The position numbers were made by a program, and so were the translations under genes. Positions 8,105 through 14,769 of a stretch of DNA of 14,769 nucleotides are shown one piece after another (the first letter of the stretch is position 1; each line of letters begins with the position of its first letter). The stretch is from Krasilnikovozyma curviuscula. Its lineage: Eukaryota > Basidiomycota > Tremellomycetes > Cystofilobasidiales > Mrakiaceae. The stretch covers positions 1 to 14,769 of the forward strand of contig MVAQ01000352.1 of the NCBI GenBank assembly GCA_014825775.1. The letters are read 5' to 3'. The notes beneath the pieces were generated by a model, which had not been told where the DNA came from, made no database searches, and saw only the letters and a program-made list of their open reading frames with translations.

Positions 8105-11100
8105 TCAGTTGGACTCTTCAACTTCCTCCAGAAAATGAAGCCACTGCCTCTTGTGAATGACACCAACAAAGAACCCGTCAGGGTCCGACACCATGACTTG
8201 TCGAACGCCGAGCTTCACAAAGAGCTGCTGGACGAGTTCTAGACTAGAATGGGTGATGACTGAGAGAGGCGCCTGAGGACAGAATGGTCAGCCAGCAGTC
8301 CCGGAACTATACTATGGAGAGATAGACTCACTTGATCAACGAATCGGCTAAAGTCAACAAAATCCGTTGGGAAGGTGGCAGTTCGAGGAGTCGAGAAGGC
8401 ACTTGTTGCGCCGTAAAGCGACGTGGTGCTTTCTCTCATGACATGCATCGACGAATTTCTTGTTTGAGGTTCAAAATTAACCTTAGCGTGAGGTTCTTCC
8501 ATTACTGAACCTGTGAGATGACTTTCTGGATCAGCCGTTGCGACCATAGCATGTCGCACCATATTAAATGTCAAAGGCTCACCTAGAGCGTACTCCAGTT
8601 CGTTAGCAGAAATGAACCCACAAAGCCTAAGACCTCTATTCTCTTTCTTAACCAGTGGTAATCCTCCGTCATGGAGACCAGCTCTGACCAAGGACTTGAG
8701 TTTGTAGAGGATAGAGGCGACCGTGTTTTCTGCGTCCAAGAAGATGACATCGCCTGGTCGTTCCGAGACGTCTGAGACTTGAAGAGAACCCCAGCGATGC
8801 GATGCTTTAGCGTCGAGGTAAGGAAGTTCATTCATTTCGATGACCAGATCATAAATACTGGAATAAAAATTGTGGTGAGAAGACAGGGATTCGAGGAAAT
8901 ATACACACACGTCCACTCACCCCTTCCTCTCAAGAGAATCACCCACTGTCTTGGCAGCAAGGACACCAATAATCACAGGTACGGTAAAATTGAGAGAGTT
9001 GGTGAGCTCGAACATAATGACGGCGAGAGAGACGGTGGTTCGAGTGACACCACTGAGAGCTGCCGCTGCGCCAACCATTGCGTAGACTCCAGGGACGATA
9101 GGGAAAGGTATCAACTCTGGGTACTTGAACTGAAGAGCTTGTAGAGCTAAGCCGACGATTCTTCCAAAGCAGGCTCCGACACCTGTGGATAAAAGTATCG
9201 TTTGATAAGAAGGAGGCAAGAGTTGAAGGAACCGTGAAGGCTTACCTAGGGTTGGAATAAAAATACCGGCTGGAACTTTAATACCGAAGGTGATGATAGT
9301 GATGAGTCCCTTCAGGATCATAGCGAGACCAATAGATTGGATCACACCCCAAGTTTGTGATAGATGAGAGACGCAAATTGGACTTTCTTCGAGTGGAGAG
9401 CATTGCGCTAAAGATCGGGCGCAGGTTAGTGTGATAAAAATAAGGATACCTTTTTCACTTACAGAGAAGATTGAGGACCAGTTCCGTACCGCTCATTGCG
9501 GAGAACTCGTTCAAAAACGAGAAGATGGCCGTGAAGGCAGTGACACATATGACTTCCAATACAAAGTGATTCTTGATCCAAGATCTTTTGAATCTACCCC
9601 AGGCGACGTTTCCACGACTGAAAGCAGCACCGTATACACCCATTACGATGCCAATCAAGAGAAACATGCCGAGCTCGACAAAGTGCCAGTCGTTGGTGTA
9701 GTGCACTTGAAATAGGACTATTTTGCCCGTGTCGAAGGGGTCGAGAGCTTTGAGTGTCGTTACTGCTACGCAAGCGCACCAGAAAGACCTCCACATGACT
9801 TTGGGGGCTGTTTGTGAGAAAGCGAGGTCAGCAGGAGGAAGTCGGGACGTTGATGAAATGCGACTAACGAAAGTAGAAAGAGACCTCCTCAAGAGAAAAC
9901 AAGACACCTCCAATCGGAGCTCCGAAGGCAACCTAAAACATAAATATGTCAGCACAAGGCTCTGTCGCTCAAGCACTAGAGACGAACTCACGGCGACTCC
10001 AGCAGCAGCGGCTGCAGACAACACCTCTCTCCTCTTTGCCTCATTCGTCTCAAACTTGTGAAAAAACCTGGTGACAATATTCCCGATGCTGCAGGCAATA
10101 TGCACCATGGGGCCCTCTTTGCCAAGCGAGAGACCAGAGGCGACCGACAACGTCAAACCAACTGACTTGACAAACAATGTCCAGCCACCCAAGAATCCGT
10201 GGATCACGAAGCCCGACAAGATTGCTTTGATTTCAGGTATACCTGATCCAGAGGCGTAGTACATGACTTTCCGTCCTTGATCGCTCGCCTTGATGCCCTT
10301 CAGGACGTCGCCGTCCTTTCGAGTTTCGAACGAGGTTGATTTTGTCGTAAGGGTGAGAAGACTGGAAATCGTTGCAAGAGCAACGGCGAGGATAATGTAG
10401 GTGCTGTATTCGACCATCCATTCTTCGATGCTAGGATGGTTGGGAAGAAGAACTTGGGACCATGGGGTCCAGCCTGGGCAAAAGCTTTCTCCAGACGCGA
10501 GGTTATCACCTTCTTGTCCTCTGCAGCAGAATCCTTGACTCTTGAATTTATTGAGAAAACCTGGAGTGTTGCAGTAGCCGGTCTTGAGATCGAATAGGAG
10601 TCCTTCTGCTCGGACGATGCAGAATGCGATGAAGGCAGTAATGATGCCGACCACTTAAGAAAACGAAGAGGATCAATGCGGCACCGATGGTTCCATAAAG
10701 TAGAAATCCGAGCTTACGGGTGACGACCAGCCATCCCTGAGAGCGATCCCAGAGAAGACTGAGCTTTCCACTAACGGAACGTTTCGCTTTGTTGTGCAGT
10801 TTGCGTGATGTTGAAGATGACTTGATTTGGTCATGAACCCAATCTGTAGATGATTAAGGGAAAGAGTGAGTTTGATTTACCCTCGGGAAGAGTCCAGAGA
10901 TAAGAGACTGACCGATGCTGGTGAACGATGAGTACCAAGCTCTGCTCCCGTTGTGTCTTCCTCCCTCTTCCTCCTCCTCCAGTCCGTCTCCATCATCACC
11001 ACTAAAGAAACCTTCATCATAGTAATTCGGTCCTTTGAGAGTGACCAAGCTCTTTGCTCTGACCAAACTCTTTCTAAAGCTGAACGAGGACGGCGTGGGT

Positions 11101-11672
11101 CTGGGTCGCCTCTTCGTCACATTTGGCGGGTTACTGTTGATCAACGGGGTTGCTTCGTCCGGTGGTAAGAACGGATACGGCGACTGAGGATAGACTGGAT
11201 GACTTGTACTGGTCGAAGGATTTCTGACGAGCGTTGGATCAGTGGTGGTACGATCTAGCCCAGGGCGTTTGGCTTCCGTGAAAGTCAGAGCTGAGGGTCT
11301 TCGTCTCTGCTGAATGACAGGTGAAGAAGGAGCTGTTGAATTGACAGAGTTGGGACCAGACTCAACTGGGTTGAAGCCTGAGTCTGAGCTCAAGCTGGAG
11401 CTCAGCATATTATCGTGAATGCTGGGGTTCCAATATCTTGTCGTCTGCTCCCCTGCTGAATCCTCGTCTTCTTCTGATTCCTGAGGATAACGGCCGTCAA
11501 AGGAGCTGAAAGTAGTGTTCCTTGAGATGTTAGCTGCCTTCCGAACAGGACTGTGATGGAGATGGGGCCAAAAAAAATAGGGGAAAGCAAGCTATGTCAA
11601 CTACGCGTCCTGAAGGTTTCAGCCTATGCCTTCCCCTTACCTCTTTGAAACAAAGCCAGAGACAGACTCCAT
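8105..11672 (-). CDS. CLC-family chloride channel / Cl-/H+ exchanger with CBS domains (994 aa, 10 exons)
   Basis: An integral membrane anion transporter, probably of endosomal or Golgi membranes like yeast Gef1 and animal ClC-3/4/5, where it balances charge during acidification. Minus-strand exons are 11672-11641, 11550-10913, 10843-10718, 10653-9992, 9932-9869, 9807-9463, 9407-9246, 9182-8921, 8857-8332 and 8272-8105, totalling 995 codons. The N-terminal 260 residues are hydrophilic, Ser/Pro-rich, with an acidic patch (GLEEEEEGG). The pore motifs are all present: GSGIPE (401-406), GKEGPMVH (443-450, gating Glu445), SLEEVSFYFP (499-508, the acidic pair expected to hold the proton glutamate), GIFIP (670-674) and PGVY with Tyr710. 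Two CBS domains follow, at about 790-855 and 933-990. The gating and proton glutamates point to an exchanger. A second donor (GTAAAT) lies 32 nt beyond the GTCAGT used at the end of exon 2 but would shift the frame. The start lies in a short exon that joins in phase. A CLC gene of Cryptococcus neoformans has been linked to copper handling and laccase; whether this is its orthologue was not tested. Confidence 0.93.
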
Positions 11673-11980
11673 TGCTGCTCACGGTGAGTGAACCCTGCAA
11701 AAACCAGGAAATACAAAGGCTTGGTCGATGTGGTTGGATGTCAGATGGGCAAAGGGGCTGCTGCTGAGTTGAATTGGCCAAGCAGAAACAAAAATCCAGC
11801 GGCGGCGCAAGCACATCCACGTCTAGAAAACAGTAAGCTCCTTGCAACGACTGAATTCAGCGTGACACAATGATATGAAGAAGAAGCTGATAGCTAAACT
11901 GAGTAAAAAGCACGGGCGATGCAAGAAGAGAAGGAACAAAAGTGCTCTATAATACACAACTACAAAATACCACGAAACAC
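11673..11980. other. 308-bp gap between the FNT stop and the CLC start
   Basis: Both flanking genes run on the minus strand, so this short interval must contain the FNT 3' end and the CLC promoter and leader. I see no recognisable promoter element. The open frames that cross it on either strand look like chance. Confidence 0.5.
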
Positions 11981-13657
11981 CTACGCGTCCAGCACGGTCG
12001 GCAGCTTAGTTCCAACAGTATGTTGATACTGAGCACCCGCTGAGTGCGCTTCCTGCTGCTGTTGCTGTTCCATTGGTGTGACAGGTGTCAGCGTCTCAGC
12101 GAGAGACGCGGGCGTGCGTACGAAGTTATCGTTGCCAGCGACCGTCGATCCAGGGAGGTCGACGTCCCTTTGGAAGGGAGCAAAGAAGTCATCCCAGTGC
12201 ACAAGAGCGTACCCTCCCACTCCCACGATCAGCGAGCCGCCAATGAGGTTGCCGATGCCGACGAAGGCTTGACTGATGAACAGCTTGCCCGTCGTCGTTT
12301 TGGCGCCGTACATAAGTCCCAGTGGAATGAAGGCCATGTTCGCTATAGCGCAAGATGATTGTATAAGCTTACGTTTGAGTATGAAAGCTGAAACGAGAGG
12401 ATAGAAGATGCTCACCAATCTCGTGTCTAAACGTACAAGGTGTGACTTGTCAACATCCACAACACGCAGTAAACGACTCTGAAAAAGGGGTACAACTCAC
12501 TCTGCTCCCATACACACAAACATGATTGCAGGAATCCAGTTGAAGAAGAACTAGCGACATTGCGAAATGCAGGCGAGGGGAACAAAGGGGTGGTTGAGAT
12601 CAGCGAATGTCGAACACAAGGCATTGGCACACTGGTTTCGTTTTGACCAAGTCCAGATCTACTCAAACTTATCACTTACCTTTCCAGAACCGTCTCTGGC
12701 TGACATACCGAGCCATGAACTGATGCAAACGAGAACGTTGGCTGGGATCGCGCGGAGAACCATGACGCCGTAGCCGAGACCAGTTTTCGACGTTGCGACA
12801 GACTTGACATATGACAGGTAAGGCTCTGCGACAAAACTGGAGGAAGAACACAGGCACACATATTCAATAAGAATTCTTGCTTGTCTGAGTTACCACACTT
12901 ACTATTCCGTGAGGTATCCGATTAGATAGACTGTCAGGACGGCGCCGGCGAAGTTGGTTATGTAGATGATGGTCATGTTTTGGAGAGCTTTCAGTACAGT
13001 GATTCTTCTGTTCATGAGGCCAACGGCAAGGGTGAGACAGTTTCCAGTAGCAAGTTCACCACCGAAGAGAACTACGTATCATAACGTGCGAGACTGTTTA
13101 TCAGTAAAAGACAACAAATGACTGGCGTTCGTAGTCTACAACTTCTGCCGGTCTGAAAAGCAGGACATAAAGACTCACCAATCCAATGCAGCGCAGATGT
13201 AAAGGTGATTGCAGAGGCAACATGGGTCAACAGCGGGTTCTCTGTTCGAGTCGTGACTCCGATTCCACCACTCATTGTGTTGGCAATGATTGCACCCAGT
13301 CCAACCCAGACTGTAAAAGAAGCGATTGCAACGCGGAAAAAGAATCAAGAAGGAAATAGGGTGAGTTTACGCAACTCGCCGACGAATTTTTCGACTCGTG
13401 CCGCCCTCACGGGGGATGAGAGACGCCGTCAAGAGACTTTGAAGATGGCACTTACAGCCAGCTAAGAATCCCAAGAAGGCCTGCTTGAAAGGACCGTTGC
13501 CGCACTTCTGAATCGCCGAGGCGACGAACAGGTCGTGCGTCTGGCGAGGGGTGAGCCAGTTAGAAGTTTGGTATTCGAGGTCCATTTCGACGAACGGGTG
13601 CTGCTTCGTGGTTGGAGACACCTCCTGGTGGTGGTGTGCTTGATTCTTTACTCCCAT
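11981..13657 (-). CDS. Formate/nitrite transporter (FNT) family membrane protein (360 aa, 7 exons)
   Basis: A channel-like transporter for small monovalent anions such as formate or nitrite; the family forms pentamers and includes bacterial FocA/NirC and Aspergillus NitA. Minus-strand exons are 13657-13456, 13310-13179, 13071-12903, 12836-12680, 12550-12501, 12426-12416 and 12342-11981, totalling 361 codons. Visible family signatures are FWVGLGAIIANTMSGG near 68-83, GGELATGN (115-122), LGMSARDGSGK (about 210-220), the EHEIANMAFIPLG block (237-249) with central pore histidine His238, and GNLIGGSLIVGVGGY in the last helix. The C-terminal 60 residues are hydrophilic with a Q5 run (near 12055-12072). 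The ATG at 13657 is the first in-frame Met; the frame is open further upstream without an ATG, so an extra 5' exon is possible. The substrate cannot be settled from sequence, and no nitrate or nitrite reductase gene lies nearby. Confidence 0.9.
12416..12426 (-). other. 11-nt microexon of the FNT gene
   Basis: The sequence ACACGAGATTG is flanked by CGTTTAG upstream and GTGAGC downstream on the minus strand. It bridges the exon ending in GA (12501) to the exon starting CGAACATG (12342) in the right phase and yields E-H-E-I-A-N-M, the conserved block of the family. The introns on either side are 74 and 73 nt. No other acceptor in this stretch restores both the frame and the conserved residues. 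Confidence 0.85.
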
Positions 13658-14334
13658 TACGCTGTTTGAGGATCGGCGTAGGTGAAGGGGATTTGTGGGA
13701 TTGGAAGACAAGGAAAAGAAGAAGCGAGAAAAAAACGTCCACTCATTGTCACCCTCCTTTTAATGCACACGAAACTGGTGTTCCACTGCCTGCGGTACGG
13801 TGCGGTAACGCCGAAGCCCATGGAGATTTGAGGACCTCCAAGAGGAGGGGGCAACGTGGGGGCGTGAGAAACACTGGACTAAAATCGACCGCGAATCAAA
13901 ACAAACCAACGCGATAGACGCAAGTTCCATCTCACCTCATTTCACGATCTCATCCGTGTCAGATATCTTAACTCCTCATACGCAACCTGCTCTACCAACT
14001 GCAGAGACGGCAGGAGTGCGTCTGGTGCTCTGAACCTGGTTTGGCTGGAACAATGACGCGGGGCCAGTCAGTCTTTCAGCCGGCAGTGAGGAGATGCCGA
14101 TCTTTATTCTTTTTTTGGCGCTGGCGCAGTTTACGTGTTCCCATGTGAGTAAACTGGGTCTACCTCACCTTTGGCTATCCGTTGTGCCTGGATCCATTAA
14201 GGTGGATGTGCAATGATCGCCGAAGTGGGAAAGACCTGAAGAAGCACCGCAGGACCTTGCGCGACAAGTACACATGTATGAAAAAGTTAAGCGTGACGTA
14301 AATCCGATCGTAAAATGTGGTCTGAAATCCCTTT
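13658..14334. promoter_or_regulatory. 677-bp gap: FNT promoter/leader and 3' UTR of the flanking gene
   Basis: Contains the upstream region of the FNT gene and the 3' flank of the partial gene at the right edge. An acceptor-like CAAACAG lies four bases upstream of the FNT ATG, which would fit a 5' UTR intron. There is one match to the nitrogen-regulator GATA consensus (CGATAG at 13912-13917) and an AGATATCT palindrome at 13961-13968; both could be chance. No credible gene is seen. Confidence 0.45.
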
Positions 14335-14769
14335 TTAATTCAGATCAATCTCCTGAGCTAGACATCTTCTCACAGCTTTCCACTCTTTCTCAATCTGCAC
14401 CAGCCTCTCCATCGCACCTCCAACCTCCTTTGCCTCAAACGGGCTCAGCTTGGGCATCCTCAACCTCGACAAATCACCAGCCCTGTACAACGTCAGGTAT
14501 AAATTCCATACCAGCAACACGACGACCAGGACAGCCAGCGCAGACTTGACAGGATCTTCCGCCAAGCTGCTGAAAAGCCCACCAATGCCTTCCGATTGCC
14601 CACCCTTCGCATCTTCGTCCCCGTCAAGTTCATCATCAACATCTGGGCCCGCACCGGAGGACTCGGCCGTTGCATACTCATCGCCATGAGCTTTAATATG
14701 GGCGCGGATCTTGTTGGCAAGGTGTTTGTTGTACTCCTTCTGGCCTGCGATGGCGCTGCTGTTAATGAC
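14335..14769 (-). CDS. C-terminal part of a membrane-anchored protein, possibly GRAM/VASt (Lam/Ysp2-type)
   Basis: A single open frame of 144 codons runs from the window edge to a TAA at 14335-14337; the 5' part lies outside. It starts with a charged helical stretch (GQKEYNKHLANKIRAHIKAH), then an acidic linker (DVDDELDGDEDAKGG), then one hydrophobic segment (ALAVLVVVLLVWNLYLTLY) that looks like a transmembrane anchor, then a short cytosolic-type tail with a Glu/Lys-rich helix that ends EIDLN. This order, a Q-x-Y-rich helix after the main domain followed by an acidic linker, one membrane span and a short tail, resembles the C-terminus of GRAM/VASt sterol-transfer proteins at membrane contact sites. 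The family assignment is tentative because the diagnostic domains are not in view. The coding status itself is well supported. Confidence 0.6.
   Translation of the reverse strand, partial: VINSSAIAGQKEYNKHLANKIRAHIKAHGDEYATAESSGAGPDVDDELDGDEDAKGGQSEGIGGLFSSLAEDPVKSALAVLVVVLLVWNLYLTLYRAGDLSRLRMPKLSPFEAKEVGGAMERLVQIEKEWKAVRRCLAQEIDLN

Noticed and set aside
11402..11590. Separate minus-strand open frame, and a CLC start at ATG 11408
   Set aside because: The frame of the CLC exon continues upstream as clear coding sequence to an acceptor at 11551 and joins a short first exon with an ATG at 11672 in phase, so 11408 is an internal methionine.
13658..13711. Upstream extension of the FNT reading frame to 13711
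   Set aside because: The codon there is TTG, not ATG; the first in-frame ATG is at 13657, in a good context.

Overview
This window is nuclear DNA of a basidiomycete fungus, most likely a tremellomycete (Cryptococcus/Kwoniella type). This rests on its intron-dense genes with mostly short introns (about 45-145 nt, GTRNGT donors, CTRAC-like branch sites), a GC content that looks close to 50%, strong codon bias in the ribosomal protein genes, and the families present. The genus is inference; no organism-specific sequence was checked.

I rebuilt six genes by conceptual splicing. In each of the five complete genes the exon lengths sum to a multiple of three and the frame stays open. From left to right: (1) minus strand, 99-2986, a 787-aa Zn(II)2Cys6 transcription factor in 6 exons with a central zinc cluster and long low-complexity flanks; (2) about 1.95 kb without a convincing coding gene, probably its leader and promoter plus the 3' UTR of the next gene; (3) minus strand, 4942-5957, ribosomal protein eL38 in 4 exons, the first coding exon being only the ATG; (4) a 595-bp divergent promoter region; (5) plus strand, 6553-7456, ribosomal protein eL24 in 4 exons; (6) a 648-bp convergent gap; (7) minus strand, 8105-11672, a 994-aa CLC-family chloride/proton exchanger in 10 exons; (8) a 308-bp gap; (9) minus strand, 11981-13657, a 360-aa formate/nitrite transporter in 7 exons, including an 11-nt microexon that encodes the pore histidine; (10) a 677-bp promoter-type gap; (11) minus strand, 14335 to the window edge, the C-terminal part of a membrane-anchored protein that resembles the tail of GRAM/VASt (Lam/Ysp2-type) sterol-transfer proteins.

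The two ribosomal genes form a head-to-head pair whose products both belong to the 60S subunit, so a shared promoter makes functional sense. The CLC exchanger and the FNT transporter are neighbouring anion transporters in tandem, but nothing shows that they are co-regulated. I saw no tRNA, rRNA, transposon, CRISPR or virus-like sequence. The most notable observations are the histidine-encoding microexon, the ATG-only exon followed by a 443-nt intron in eL38, the long introns of the ribosomal genes, and the zinc-cluster domain split over four exons.
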